Below are positions 1 through 8,973 of a stretch of 64,000 bases of DNA, piece by piece. This DNA is from Flavivirga eckloniae (GTDB taxonomy: Bacteria > Bacteroidota > Bacteroidia > Flavobacteriales > Flavobacteriaceae). Each line of letters opens with the position of its first letter. Position 1 is the first letter of the stretch. The position numbers and the translations under genes were made by a program. The notes below the pieces were generated by a model. That model saw nothing but the letters and a program-made list of their open reading frames with translations, was not told the DNA's origin and did no database searches. The stretch is from contig NZ_CP025791.1 of the NCBI RefSeq assembly GCF_002886045.1, forward strand, positions 1,262,001 to 1,326,000, given 5' to 3'.

Positions 1-481
1 GTAAATCAATTTCAATAATAGCTTCTACCTCTTCTTCTTGTTTAACAAAACTTGGTGTATACTTAGTAATCCCCAAAAAAGGCTGTACATAGAAATTACT
101 AGGCGGGATATAAACTTGAGATAATTCCCGAATAACTTCAATAGTCTTTATGGGCACACCAACCTCTTCAAAGGTCTCTCTTACAGCAGCTGCCTCTATC
201 GAGTCATCTTGATTTTCCAGCTTCCCACCTGGAAAGCCTACCTGAGCCGAATGTACCCCATTATAAGTTTTTCTTAAAATTAAAACCAGTTTTGTCGCTT
301 TATTTATGTCTGGATAAAACAATGCCAATACCCCTGCTCTTTTGGCATTTTTAATCGCTTCCTTTTGCGCTTCCATAAGTGCTCTTCTAAAAGGCGGAAC
401 CATTTTAAAGTGAGACGATTCGGCTGGAAGAGGGATATTCTTTATTTTTGAGGTTAATTTTAAGAATCTATCAAAATCCAT
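1..481 (-). CDS. NUDIX hydrolase, CoA pyrophosphatase type (3' end outside window)
   Basis: The predicted protein (160 residues visible, C-terminus cut by the window edge) begins MDFDRFLKL and carries a NUDIX box of the form GGKLE...REtfEEvG at about residues 85-108, preceded by the VGFPGG stretch typical of the CoA pyrophosphatase (NudL/UPF0035) branch. That family hydrolyses CoA and CoA derivatives to 4'-phosphopantetheine and an adenosine phosphate. The start codon lies only 4 bp from the start of the divergent cyclophilin gene, so each promoter must lie inside the other gene or its leader. The family call is firm; substrate is inferred. Confidence 0.85.
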   Translation of the reverse strand, partial: MDFDRFLKLTSKIKNIPLPAESSHFKMVPPFRRALMEAQKEAIKNAKRAGVLALFYPDINKATKLVLILRKTYNGVHSAQVGFPGGKLENQDDSIEAAAVRETFEEVGVPIKTIEVIRELSQVYIPPSNFYVQPFLGITKYTPSFVKQEEEVEAIIEIDL

Positions 482-485
482 ATCT

Positions 486-1196
486 ATGAGACTTCTATTT
501 CTTTTATGTCTATTTTTTTTATTTCTAAACTGTGAAGATAAAAAAACTAAAAAGAAAACAACTTCTGAAACTACGGTAACAAAAAAGCAGAAAAAGGAGA
601 AAGAAGCTATAAAAGATACAGTTGTAGAACCGGAAAGAGAATTTCCTAAACTGAATTCTAAAAATGCTATGGCATTCTTCCTGGAGTACGATAAACAACA
701 CAAAGAAAATAAAGTGCGTATTACCACAGATTTTGGAAATATTGATATTTTACTCTATAATGAAACCAAATTTCACCGTTCCAACTTTATCTTTTTAACC
801 AAGCAAAAGTATTTTGACAATACTCAATTTTACAGAGTTATAAATAATTTTATGATACAAGCCGGTAATAGTGATGATAAAAAAATTGCTAGAAAACGTA
901 CTTATATTGGCAGGTACTTATTACCTCCAGATACAAAACGCGGTTTTAAACATGATAGAGGTGTCATATCAATGCCAAGTAGCGAAATTAACAACCCTTA
1001 TAAATTAGCATCTCCTTTTGAGTTTTTTATTGTACAGCAAAAAGGTGGAGCCCATTTTTTAGATGGCGACTATACCATTTTTGGTAAAGTAATAAAAGGT
1101 ATGGACGTTGTAGATAAAATTGCAGCTGTTGAAACCGATGATGGAGACTGGCCAGACAAAAATATTTATATTAGAAAGGTTGAAATAATAAAATAA
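486..1196 (+). CDS. Cyclophilin-type peptidyl-prolyl isomerase, lipoprotein
   Basis: This 236-residue protein starts with a short lipoprotein signal ending in the lipobox LFLNC (Cys16), followed by a Lys/Thr-rich linker and a cyclophilin domain from about residue 75 to the end (FGNIDILLY, FYRVINNFMIQAG, FEFFIVQQ, YTIFGKVIKGMDVVDKI). Cyclophilins catalyse cis-trans isomerisation at prolyl bonds; the lipobox puts this one in the envelope as a periplasm-facing folding helper. Some canonical active-site positions differ (FEFFIVQ where FFI usually follows SQ), so activity is likely but not certain. It is divergent from the NUDIX gene and followed 47 bp later by a sulfatase gene. Confidence 0.88.
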   Translation: MRLLFLLCLFFLFLNCEDKKTKKKTTSETTVTKKQKKEKEAIKDTVVEPEREFPKLNSKNAMAFFLEYDKQHKENKVRITTDFGNIDILLYNETKFHRSNFIFLTKQKYFDNTQFYRVINNFMIQAGNSDDKKIARKRTYIGRYLLPPDTKRGFKHDRGVISMPSSEINNPYKLASPFEFFIVQQKGGAHFLDGDYTIFGKVIKGMDVVDKIAAVETDDGDWPDKNIYIRKVEIIK

Positions 1197-1243
1197 CAGG
1201 TTTATGACTACTTAGTCTCTAAATCTTCTAACGCCACTCATAT

Positions 1244-3019
1244 ATGTTAAAAATAAAATGGGCAGTGCTTTTGAGTATATTTTTACTACTTAACTCCTGC
1301 AAATCGAAAAACGAGCCCACTGTAATTGAAATTGAGCCTAAGGACAAACCCAATGTCGTCCTTATTTTAATTGACGACTTAAGCCACTTAGGTGTTTCTG
1401 CCTATGGTGCTAATCGAGTTTCATCTAATAGAGGTTTGTTTAAAAATGTTGAATATGCCACACCGCAAATAGATAAACTTGCAGACGAAGGTATTCTATT
1501 TAATAATGCACATGCTTATCCTTTATGCGAAGCCACCAGAATAGCCTTGATGTCTGGAAAACACAATTCCAGAAACTTTTTACGTTGTAAATCCCAACAT
1601 AAATCCGATATAACCTTTGGTGATCTGTTTCAAAAAAATGGTTATGCTACAGGAATTTTTGGAAAATGGAAACAAACCAGAGGCTCGAAAGAAATTCATG
1701 GTAAGGATTATATTTACGAATTTGGATGGGATGAGTTTACCTGTTTTGATGTACTTACGGAAGGGCAACGTTTTATCAACCCGAATTTAGTAGTAAATGG
1801 TCAAGTAATGAATTATGAAGGCAGAACCGATTTAGACCCGGAAACCGGTAGACGTTGGTATGGTCCTGATATTTGCAACAGAGATGCTTTAAAGTTTATT
1901 GATAAAAACAAAGACAAACCGTTTTTCTTATACTACCCGATGTTGTTGGTTCACGACGATCATAAACCTACTCCGGACACCAAACCAAACAGCTTGTTCG
2001 ATAATTTTGATGAAGCCAACAATAACAGAAACGGACATACTGGAGATGACCAAAGATACTTCCCGGATATGGTTTCCTATATGGATAAATTGATTGGAAA
2101 GGTTATTGATAAACTAGACGAACATAATTTACGAGAAAACACCTTGGTAATTGTTATGGGCGATAACGGTACTAAAGAGTCTTTTACGCATGTTTGGCCT
2201 GATGATAAAGTATATCCTGGCAGAAAAGGCGGAACAGCAGATAATGGTACGCATGTGCCTCTTATTCTTAATCAGCCAAAGCAACTTCCAAGTGGTAAAC
2301 AATATAATGGACTGGTTGACCTTACCGATATTTTCCCAACAATTTGTGATGCAGCAGGAATAGAAATTCCTAGAAAAAATGAATTGGACGGTATTAGCTT
2401 TTGGAAACCATTAAAAGAACAAAAACAATCGCACCGCGACGTTATTTATAGTTGGTACAACGCCAATTCGCCTTATACTAATGAAACGGAATTATTAAAA
2501 TATGCCTTTAATAAAGATTTTAAATTTTACGCGCCTACCGAAGAGTTTCCTAATGGTAGGTTTTTCGATTTAAGAACCGATCCATTGGAACGAAAAGGCG
2601 ATTTCTTTAAAGAACGTCTTTTTGGAGTTTTACTTTATAGTGGTTTAAACACAAACGAACTTACCAAAACACAGGAAGACGCCTATAAGTTACTTAAAAA
2701 CACCATTGAAGTACACAAACATGTTCCTGTAAAAAGTTTAAAAATAACTGGCGTAAAGCATGAGTTAAAAGTTGGTGAAGACATGCTATTAATCCACGAG
2801 ATAACACCAAAAAATGCTACCAGAAATAATATTATTTGGCATTCTGAAAACCCGGAAATAGCTTCTATTGACAAATTCGGCACAGTTAAAGCCCATAAAA
2901 AAGGAAAAGTAAACATCGAACTTTACTCCTGGGACGATGCATTTCCTGTTTCTGCAAACGAACCTGTAACGTTTAAAAAAGACGGAATAAAAGATGTTTT
3001 CGAAATCAATATTGAGTAA
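1244..3019 (+). CDS. Sulfatase (arylsulfatase A family) lipoprotein with C-terminal BIG2-like domain
   Basis: The 591-residue protein has a lipobox LNSC (Cys19) and an alkaline-phosphatase-fold sulfatase domain beginning PNVVLILIDD. The modification site reads PLCEATR, with Cys95 as the residue expected to become formylglycine (C-x-A-x-R form). Further sulfatase features are GIFGKWK and VIVMGDNGT. From about residue 495 a bacterial Ig-like group 2 type domain follows (NIIWHSENPEIASIDKFGTVKA). The enzyme should hydrolyse sulfate esters at the cell surface, perhaps on algal polysaccharides. No SusC/SusD pair, glycoside hydrolase or maturase is adjacent, so the substrate cannot be inferred from context. 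Confidence 0.88.
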   Translation: MLKIKWAVLLSIFLLLNSCKSKNEPTVIEIEPKDKPNVVLILIDDLSHLGVSAYGANRVSSNRGLFKNVEYATPQIDKLADEGILFNNAHAYPLCEATRIALMSGKHNSRNFLRCKSQHKSDITFGDLFQKNGYATGIFGKWKQTRGSKEIHGKDYIYEFGWDEFTCFDVLTEGQRFINPNLVVNGQVMNYEGRTDLDPETGRRWYGPDICNRDALKFIDKNKDKPFFLYYPMLLVHDDHKPTPDTKPNSLFDNFDEANNNRNGHTGDDQRYFPDMVSYMDKLIGKVIDKLDEHNLRENTLVIVMGDNGTKESFTHVWPDDKVYPGRKGGTADNGTHVPLILNQPKQLPSGKQYNGLVDLTDIFPTICDAAGIEIPRKNELDGISFWKPLKEQKQSHRDVIYSWYNANSPYTNETELLKYAFNKDFKFYAPTEEFPNGRFFDLRTDPLERKGDFFKERLFGVLLYSGLNTNELTKTQEDAYKLLKNTIEVHKHVPVKSLKITGVKHELKVGEDMLLIHEITPKNATRNNIIWHSENPEIASIDKFGTVKAHKKGKVNIELYSWDDAFPVSANEPVTFKKDGIKDVFEINIE

Positions 3020-3038
3020 ACAGGAAAATAATATTTAA

Positions 3039-3638
3039 CTATTTATAAACTGTTGGCAGTGCTATTTTAAACTTCACTGCTAACAGTCTAACTACAATAA
3101 CAACGATTCCTGCTATTATAAAAACAACATTATTTGTTATGGGTAGTTCTCGTAATAAAAAGAAGGTAACTCCTCCAAGTATACAAGCGGTAGCATAGAT
3201 TTCTTTTCTAAAAATAACAGGAATTTCATTGCATAAAATATCGCGTATAACACCTCCAAAACTAGCTGTCATGGTGCCTAAAGCGATGCAGATAATAGGA
3301 TGCAATTCGGCATTAAGCCCTTTTTCAATACCAACCAAGGTATACAAACCAATACCAATAGTATCAAACAAAAAGAGTGACGTTCTTAAATAATTGATCT
3401 TACTCCTAAAAAGGATTGCAAAAATAGCAGATGCAACAATAACGTAGGTAAAAGTAATGTCCCGCATCCAACTTACTGGCGTATCACCTATAAGCAAATC
3501 TCTTAACGTGCCCCCTCCTACTGCTGTAACAAAACCAATAATTAAGATTCCGAATAAATCCATCTTTTTATTGATTGCCACTAATACACCAGAAATTGCA
3601 AAAGCAACGGTTCCTAAAATATCGATAGTGTAGATCAT
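3039..3638 (-). CDS. Trimeric intracellular cation channel (TRIC/UPF0126) family membrane protein
   Basis: This 199-residue, almost wholly hydrophobic protein shows the duplicated glycine-rich signatures of the YicG/UPF0126 family: GFVTAVGGGTLRDLLIG near residues 35-52 and a second copy, GTMTASFGGVIRDILC, near residues 120-140. Seven membrane segments are expected. Prokaryotic TRIC homologues form trimeric cation (K+) channels; some relatives are linked to amino-acid uptake. It is convergent with the sulfatase gene (19 bp between stops) and monocistronic. The family is certain, the transported species is inferred. Confidence 0.87.
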   Translation of the reverse strand: MIYTIDILGTVAFAISGVLVAINKKMDLFGILIIGFVTAVGGGTLRDLLIGDTPVSWMRDITFTYVIVASAIFAILFRSKINYLRTSLFLFDTIGIGLYTLVGIEKGLNAELHPIICIALGTMTASFGGVIRDILCNEIPVIFRKEIYATACILGGVTFFLLRELPITNNVVFIIAGIVVIVVRLLAVKFKIALPTVYK

Positions 3639-4033
3639 TATTCTCTAATATTTAACAATGTTCTCTCGAGCGCAGAAGTACTGCCATTGACGTCACTTGT
3701 AAGTTTCTTTTATACAAGCAATTGATCTATGTCCGGTCGAGCGCAGTCGAGACCTTCTTAAAACCTCTCGACCGCGCTCCTTTAGACATGACGTCATTAT
3801 TTCCGCTTGATAAAATTTTTGTTTCTAATCTCGACTAAACATTACATCATTTTATATGCTTGATAATTCTTTGTCTTTGATCCCAAAACAGACATCATAA
3901 CTCTTAATTTAATGACATTATTCACTCGAAATAAGTTGTTCTTAAACATTGTTTCTCTTAATCAAGATCCCGAGGCTTTGCTCGGGATAAGCGATTCACA
4001 CACTTTTTGCTAAGGCAAAAAGTGGTTCTCTGC
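3639..4033. repeat. 395-bp intergenic region with several palindromic repeats
   Basis: No gene is seen here. The stretch contains an imperfect inverted pair of a GTCGAGCGCAGTCGAGAC-type repeat (3734-3753 and 3765-3780), bracketed by two TGACGTCA-like octamers, then a hairpin ATCCCGAG/CTCGGGAT (3967-3988) and a stem of 10 bp, CACTTTTTGC/GCAAAAAGTG (4001-4024). The first family resembles the TTCGACTCCGCTCAGTGACC-type repeat also present at 11206-11251. The last hairpin lies just after the RDD gene and may end its transcript. Confidence 0.6.
4001..4024 (-). terminator. Stem-loop after the RDD gene
   Basis: A perfect 10-bp stem (CACTTTTTGC / GCAAAAAGTG) with a 4-nt loop lies about 10 bp downstream of the RDD stop codon on the minus strand. 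There is no long T-tract, so it may act as a terminator or mRNA 3'-end stabiliser. Confidence 0.5.
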
Positions 4034-4753
4034 TTACATATCTTGGGTGTAAAAATTATAATCCTTTAAAATAACATCTATAAACTGCACATCATTGTTA
4101 TGTTTCACTTCTTTTATACCGGCAACCTCTACAATTTTGGTTCTCAACTTTATTAATGTTTCATAATCTCTCGATAGTCTTGCCGTAACAAAAGTATCCT
4201 TTATAATACGCGCGTCATTATCAGACAATTTAATAACATTGGGGTAAGTAGGTTTGTAATCTTGTTTTAAATTCTCTAAAATAGTATGGCTAATATTTAC
4301 GCTATCTTTTAATAAAATTACAGCGGTTCCTGCTGCCATATCCCCTAGTCGTTGTGTTTTCTTGTTAAACAACATAACGAAAAAGCCTAACCCCAGCATA
4401 TAAATATCTGCAATTCTAAAAAACCAGCGTACCACGTAATCGGAGAAAGAAGCTTGATATCCATCTATTTTAACAACCCTAATCTTAAGGGCTTTCTTGC
4501 CTATGGTTTGCCCCTGCAAAAAAGACTCTAAAGCCAAAGTATAGAACATTACTGGAAAACTTAGCACCGTATTAATGGCCATTTGCGACCAACTGTCCAT
4601 ATCCTCAAAAACACCAAATATGTTATTTAAAATAAGATAATACCCTATTTTAATAGCCCAATCTATAAAAAATGCTAACAATCTTTCTCCACCACCTGCA
4701 GCGTTGAACGTTATTTTTACATTTTGGGTCGTGTTAATTTGTAACTCTGACAT
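4034..4753 (-). CDS. RDD family membrane protein
   Basis: The 239-residue protein has an N-terminal RDD domain with the characteristic early Arg and Asp positions (GGGERLLAFFIDWAIK, about residues 20-35), two or three membrane segments up to about residue 130 (including LGLGFFVMLFNKKTQRLGDMAAGTAV), and a soluble C-terminal part. Its role is unknown; RDD proteins have been linked to transport or ion balance. It starts 24 bp from the divergent SpoIIM gene. In Flavobacteriia this RDD gene commonly accompanies the SpoIIM/DUF4129/MoxR/DUF58 cluster, so a shared membrane function is plausible. Confidence 0.85.
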   Translation of the reverse strand: MSELQINTTQNVKITFNAAGGGERLLAFFIDWAIKIGYYLILNNIFGVFEDMDSWSQMAINTVLSFPVMFYTLALESFLQGQTIGKKALKIRVVKIDGYQASFSDYVVRWFFRIADIYMLGLGFFVMLFNKKTQRLGDMAAGTAVILLKDSVNISHTILENLKQDYKPTYPNVIKLSDNDARIIKDTFVTARLSRDYETLIKLRTKIVEVAGIKEVKHNNDVQFIDVILKDYNFYTQDM

Positions 4754-4777
4754 TTTATATTTTATTTTATCAAATCT

Positions 4778-5779
4778 ATGAGGGAGGTTTCATTCATCAA
4801 GCAAAATAAGGAAAAATGGTTAAGTTTTGAAAGAGCTGTCTTTAATAATGACTTTGAAGATCCGGACGAACTTGCATCGCAATACATTCATTTAATAAAC
4901 GATTTAGCGTACGCGCAAACCTATTATCCTAAAAGTAAGGTTATTATATACCTTAATCAATTAGCTGCGAAGGCTTTTCAAAAAATTTATAAAACAAAAC
5001 GAGAAGATACAAATAGAATTTTTGCGTTCTGGAAAACCGAAATTCCCTTGATTTGCTATCAATACCGAAAATTTATTTACGTTGCTTTTATCCTGTTTTT
5101 TATTTTCACCGCTATTGGTGTAATCTCTGCAGCCAATAATGCTGAGTTTTTACGATCGATATTAGGTGATGGTTATGTAGATCAAACCATAGAAAATATA
5201 GAAGCAGGAAACCCCATGGCTATTTATGGTAGCGGAAGTAATTGGGGAAGTTTTATAGAGATTTCGATACATAATATGAAAGTTGGAGCTATGGCATTCA
5301 TATTTGGCGTAACTCTTGGTATACTTACCATTTGGGTTATGTTCGAAAACTTTATCATGCTAGGCTCTTTTCAATATTTCTTTTATGAAAAAGATGTGTT
5401 TTGGGAAAGTGTTCGAGGCATTTGGATTCATGGCGCTATGGAAATATTTGCCATAGTTATTCAAGCCTCCGCCGGTCTTATTCTTGGAGCCAGTATTCTA
5501 TTTCCCGGCACGCATTCCAGATATACATCGTTTAAAAAAGGTGCGAAAACGGGTATTAAAATTTTAATAAGCTCATACCCTTTTATGTTTTCTGCCGGAT
5601 TTCTGGAAGGTTTTGTTACTCGTTATTCTAATGTTATGCCGAATTGGCTATCCATTGGCATTATACTAACCACATTAAGTATTATTAGCTACTATTATTT
5701 AGTGTATCCTTTTAAAGTTCAGAAAAAAATCACCCAACCCCAAATTCTAAACCTGCATATACCACTTGAAAAGCTGTAG
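4778..5779 (+). CDS. Stage II sporulation protein M (SpoIIM/DUF95) family membrane protein
   Basis: The 333-residue protein has a soluble N-terminal 100 residues and then five or so membrane segments with the SpoIIM-family elements FIEISIHNMKVGAMAFIFGVTLG and IHGAMEIFAIVIQASAGLILG. In spore formers SpoIIM takes part in septal peptidoglycan remodelling; in non-sporulating Bacteroidota the function is not established. It heads a five-gene plus-strand operon: the next gene overlaps its end by 14 bp. Confidence 0.85.
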   Translation: MREVSFIKQNKEKWLSFERAVFNNDFEDPDELASQYIHLINDLAYAQTYYPKSKVIIYLNQLAAKAFQKIYKTKREDTNRIFAFWKTEIPLICYQYRKFIYVAFILFFIFTAIGVISAANNAEFLRSILGDGYVDQTIENIEAGNPMAIYGSGSNWGSFIEISIHNMKVGAMAFIFGVTLGILTIWVMFENFIMLGSFQYFFYEKDVFWESVRGIWIHGAMEIFAIVIQASAGLILGASILFPGTHSRYTSFKKGAKTGIKILISSYPFMFSAGFLEGFVTRYSNVMPNWLSIGIILTTLSIISYYYLVYPFKVQKKITQPQILNLHIPLEKL

Positions 5780-6491
5780 ATTACATATAATCTTTTTTTT
5801 ACTTTTTGCGGTTTGTTACTGCCAAATCTCCTTAAGCACTAATACAGTACAACAGCCTGAATTTATAAGACAGTTTGACGACGATTTTAAAGACCGCTAT
5901 TCGGGTAATAAATTCAATTACGAAGGAAAAAAAATTGTAACCGAAACGCCCAATGGTTCTGGCAAATACGAAGATTATAAAAACAAAAAGCCATCACAAA
6001 AGGAAACAAACGATGAAAACGTCATAACCATAAACATTGGTCCTATAGGTTGGCTATTTTATATCGCCATAGCCCTTGCTGTAGTTTATCTGGTTTATAT
6101 TTTATTAAATGAAGGTGGTTCAGGATTGTTTTCTTCAAGAAAAAACCAAACCCTTAACGACTTTGAGGAAATAACTGCCGAAAATATCGAACATGCAGAT
6201 ATACATGCATTAATAAAGAATGCTGAAAATGAAAACAATTACCGACTAGCCATTAGATACTACTACTTGTTAGTTTTAAAAACACTCAGCATAAAAAAAC
6301 ATATAAAATTTGAAGACGATAAAACCAATAGTGAATATTTAAACGAAATAAGCGAAAAACCATTTAGCAAGGCATTTGAATATGCGTCTTACCTATACAA
6401 TTATATCTGGTATGGGAAATTCGCATTAAATGTTAAACAATACAACAAGGCCAAAAACAATTTTCTAACCCTTTTAAATCAGGTAAAATAA
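5766..6491 (+). CDS. DUF4129 domain-containing membrane protein
   Basis: The gene starts with TTG inside the end of the SpoIIM gene (14-bp overlap); this start gives a complete signal-like N-terminus (KSCRLHIIFFLLFAVCYCQ). The 241-residue product has a periplasmic-looking region, one membrane segment at about residues 92-112 (GPIGWLFYIAIALAVVYLVYI), and a C-terminal helical DUF4129-type region (YRLAIRYYYLLVLKTLSIK, YIWYGKFALNVKQYNKAK). DUF4129 proteins commonly neighbour MoxR and DUF58 genes. The molecular function is unknown. Confidence 0.8.
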   Translation: MKSCRLHIIFFLLFAVCYCQISLSTNTVQQPEFIRQFDDDFKDRYSGNKFNYEGKKIVTETPNGSGKYEDYKNKKPSQKETNDENVITINIGPIGWLFYIAIALAVVYLVYILLNEGGSGLFSSRKNQTLNDFEEITAENIEHADIHALIKNAENENNYRLAIRYYYLLVLKTLSIKKHIKFEDDKTNSEYLNEISEKPFSKAFEYASYLYNYIWYGKFALNVKQYNKAKNNFLTLLNQVK

Positions 6492-7699
6492 TGAAGAAAG
6501 TTTTACCTATCGCCATAATACTTGTTGTCTTGATAATTACAGGAGCTGTACTTATTGGCGTAAAGCAAACCAGAACGGTAGATTGGGAAGAATCCTTTAA
6601 CGAAAAAAGTAACAAACCTTACGGGGTTAGTATATTTTATAAGGAATTGCCTAAGCTTTTTAAAGATTATAAAGTTAGAACCGTGTTTCATCAACCCGGA
6701 AGCTATTTAAGTGCGAATTCCGAGGATGGCTATGGGGAACATGTTGCCGAAGGAAGTTTTATTATTATTGGAAATTCCGATTATTTGGATAATGATTCGA
6801 TAGATGAATTATTAAACTTTGCCGATGCTGGAAATGCGTTATTTATATCCGATTATTATTTTTCCCAAAAAATTCATGACACTTTAGATATTGATGTTGA
6901 TTATATTTTAAATGAAAAAAAGGACAGTATTTCATACGAATCACTTAAGCATGTAGATATTAAAAGTACTGTTATAGATAAAAATGCCGGGGACTATTAT
7001 TTTTCTCGCTTCGATACCATAAACTACAATGTTCTAGGGCATTCTAAAATCGATTATAAACATGTTAATTTTATTCATGTTCCTTTTGGTAAAGGCGATA
7101 TATACTTACATTTAGAACCAAAAGCGTTTACAAATTATAATATTCTAAAAGAGGATCGATATAAATATACCGAAGGACTAATTTCTTATTTACCAGAAAA
7201 CAACGTGTATTTCGATTCGTATACTAAAATACAAACAGATTACTATGGCGATGTTGAAAAGGAATCGAATTTAAGCTGGTTTCTCGAACAATTGTCGTTT
7301 AGATGGGCGTGGTACACTGCTATAATTTTTGGCATTTTATTTATGATATTTAATGCCAAACGCAGACAACGTATTATTAAAATTATAAAACCGTTGCAAA
7401 ATACTACCGTCGCTTTTGTAAAGAGTGTATCTAATCTGTATTTCGATACTCAAGACCATAAAAACTTAATTGATAAAAAAATAACGTATTTTTTAGAAAA
7501 AATAAGAACCGATTATAATATAGATACAGCTATATTAAACGATGAATTTATAGTTAGACTGGCAGCCAAAACCGGAAAGAAAAAAGACGATGTTAAAAAA
7601 TTAATCAATTATATTAATTGGCTAAGATCGAAAAACGAATTTTTTGAAGAAAATCTAATAAAGCTAAATAGGCATATTGAAGCTTTTTATACTACATAA
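6491..7699 (+). CDS. DUF4350 domain-containing membrane protein
   Basis: The 402-residue protein is translationally coupled to the preceding gene (the stop and start overlap by one base). It has an N-terminal membrane anchor (residues 5-24), a GATase-like DUF4350 domain recognisable by KPYGVSIFYKELPKLF and the GNALFISDYYF strand-turn, and a second membrane segment at about residues 273-292 followed by a helical cytoplasmic tail. Such proteins sit beside MoxR ATPases in many Bacteroidota; no enzymatic activity is established. Confidence 0.8.
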   Translation: MKKVLPIAIILVVLIITGAVLIGVKQTRTVDWEESFNEKSNKPYGVSIFYKELPKLFKDYKVRTVFHQPGSYLSANSEDGYGEHVAEGSFIIIGNSDYLDNDSIDELLNFADAGNALFISDYYFSQKIHDTLDIDVDYILNEKKDSISYESLKHVDIKSTVIDKNAGDYYFSRFDTINYNVLGHSKIDYKHVNFIHVPFGKGDIYLHLEPKAFTNYNILKEDRYKYTEGLISYLPENNVYFDSYTKIQTDYYGDVEKESNLSWFLEQLSFRWAWYTAIIFGILFMIFNAKRRQRIIKIIKPLQNTTVAFVKSVSNLYFDTQDHKNLIDKKITYFLEKIRTDYNIDTAILNDEFIVRLAAKTGKKKDDVKKLINYINWLRSKNEFFEENLIKLNRHIEAFYTT

Positions 7700-7701
7700 T
7701 T

Positions 7702-8769
7702 ATGGACGAAAATATAGAATCTCAAGACCATCAAGATTTTTTACCGAAATCTGACACCTTATCATCTATTGATAGCAGTGCATTGGAAGACACCAATAAT
7801 TTACAATTTCAAAACCGTTTGGATCTATCTGAACTTCAGCAAAGTGTTAACCAGATAAAACAAGAGGTTGGTAAAATAATCGTTGGTCAAAAAGACATGG
7901 TAGATATGCTTATTGCATCACTTCTGGCTAAAGGACATTCGCTTATAGAAGGTGTTCCAGGTGTTGCAAAGACTGTTACTGCTAAGCTTTTGGCAAAATC
8001 TTTAAGTGTAGATTTTAGCCGTATTCAATTCACACCAGATTTAATGCCTAGTGATATTTTAGGAACTTCTGTTTTCAACTTAAAGAAATCGGAATTCGAA
8101 TTTAAAAAAGGTCCTATTTTTTCGAATATGGTGCTTATTGATGAAATTAATAGAGCGCCTGCCAAAACACAAGCAGCTTTGTTTGAAGTCATGGAAGAGC
8201 AACAAATTACAATTGATGGTAATAAATTTGAACTTGATCCTCCCTTTATGGTTTTAGCCACCCAAAACCCAGTAGAACAAGAAGGAACATACAGACTGCC
8301 AGAAGCACAATTAGACCGGTTTTTGTTTAAAATTGACGTTAACTACCCTAATTTAGATGAAGAAATAGAAATACTTTCCAGAGAACACGAGTTAAAAGAT
8401 AAGTCAAAAACGGACTCACTTACATCTTTTTTAACGGGCGAACAGGTTGTAAAGTATCAAAATTTAGTAAGTCAGGTTATAGTAGAAAAGCATTTACTAA
8501 AATACATTGCGGAACTTATTGTAGCTACCCGTAGCAATCAGTTTTTATATTTAGGAGCTTCACCAAGAGCATCTATTGCCATATTAAAATCTAGTAAGGC
8601 ATTTGCTGCTATGTCTGGTCGCGATTTTGTGACACCAGAGGATATAAAACGTGCTGCTATTCCTGTGTTGCATCATAGGGTTATCGTAACACCAGAACGC
8701 GAAATGGAAGGCGTTTCTAGTAAACAAATTATAAAACAAATTATTGAAACTGTTGAGATACCTCGTTAA
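7702..8769 (+). CDS. MoxR-family AAA+ ATPase
   Basis: The 355-residue protein shows the MoxR-type AAA+ core: Walker A GVPGVAKT at residues 84-91, Walker B VLIDEINRA at 144-152, sensor 1 LATQNP, an Arg-rich segment LPEAQLDRFLFK, and the C-terminal lid domain (SPRASIAILKSSKAFAAMSGR). MoxR ATPases act as chaperone-like factors with von Willebrand or DUF58 partners, in some Bacteroidota within aerotolerance (Bat) clusters. It starts 2 bp after the DUF4350 gene; the partner DUF58 gene follows only after a 204-bp repeat array. Confidence 0.92.
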   Translation: MDENIESQDHQDFLPKSDTLSSIDSSALEDTNNLQFQNRLDLSELQQSVNQIKQEVGKIIVGQKDMVDMLIASLLAKGHSLIEGVPGVAKTVTAKLLAKSLSVDFSRIQFTPDLMPSDILGTSVFNLKKSEFEFKKGPIFSNMVLIDEINRAPAKTQAALFEVMEEQQITIDGNKFELDPPFMVLATQNPVEQEGTYRLPEAQLDRFLFKIDVNYPNLDEEIEILSREHELKDKSKTDSLTSFLTGEQVVKYQNLVSQVIVEKHLLKYIAELIVATRSNQFLYLGASPRASIAILKSSKAFAAMSGRDFVTPEDIKRAAIPVLHHRVIVTPEREMEGVSSKQIIKQIIETVEIPR

Positions 8770-8968
8770 TTAGTTGGCAGTGATAAGTTTCAGTTGGCAG
8801 TCTCAGCAACCAAAAACCAACAACCAGCAACCAACAACCAGTAACCAACAACCAGTAATCAGTAATCAGTAATCAGTAATCAGTAATCAAAATAAAAAAC
8901 CAATGTCATTCAGAGCAAAGCGAAGAATCTCACTTTTAACTTTTAACTTTTAACTTTTAACTTTTAAC
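8770..8968. repeat. Compound heptanucleotide tandem array inside the MoxR-DUF58 operon
   Basis: The spacer is almost entirely tandem 7-bp words. From about 8803 to 8852 units of the type CAACCAA/CAACCAG repeat. From 8853 to 8887 CAGTAAT occurs five times without error. From 8933 to 8967 CTTTTAA occurs five times without error, ending 6 bp before the DUF58 start codon. The left end (8769-8807), read on the minus strand, contains AACTGAA/CACTGCC-type heptamers like those near 20.98, 33.2 and 63.9 kb. Between two arrays (8901-8932) lies a copy of the common GTCATTC...GCGAAGAATCTC repeat. Confidence 0.9.
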
Positions 8969-8973
8969 AAACC

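Noticed and set aside
8853-8967. CRISPR or integron attachment array
   Set aside because: Units are 7 bp without spacers, so neither repeat-spacer nor attC structure is present.
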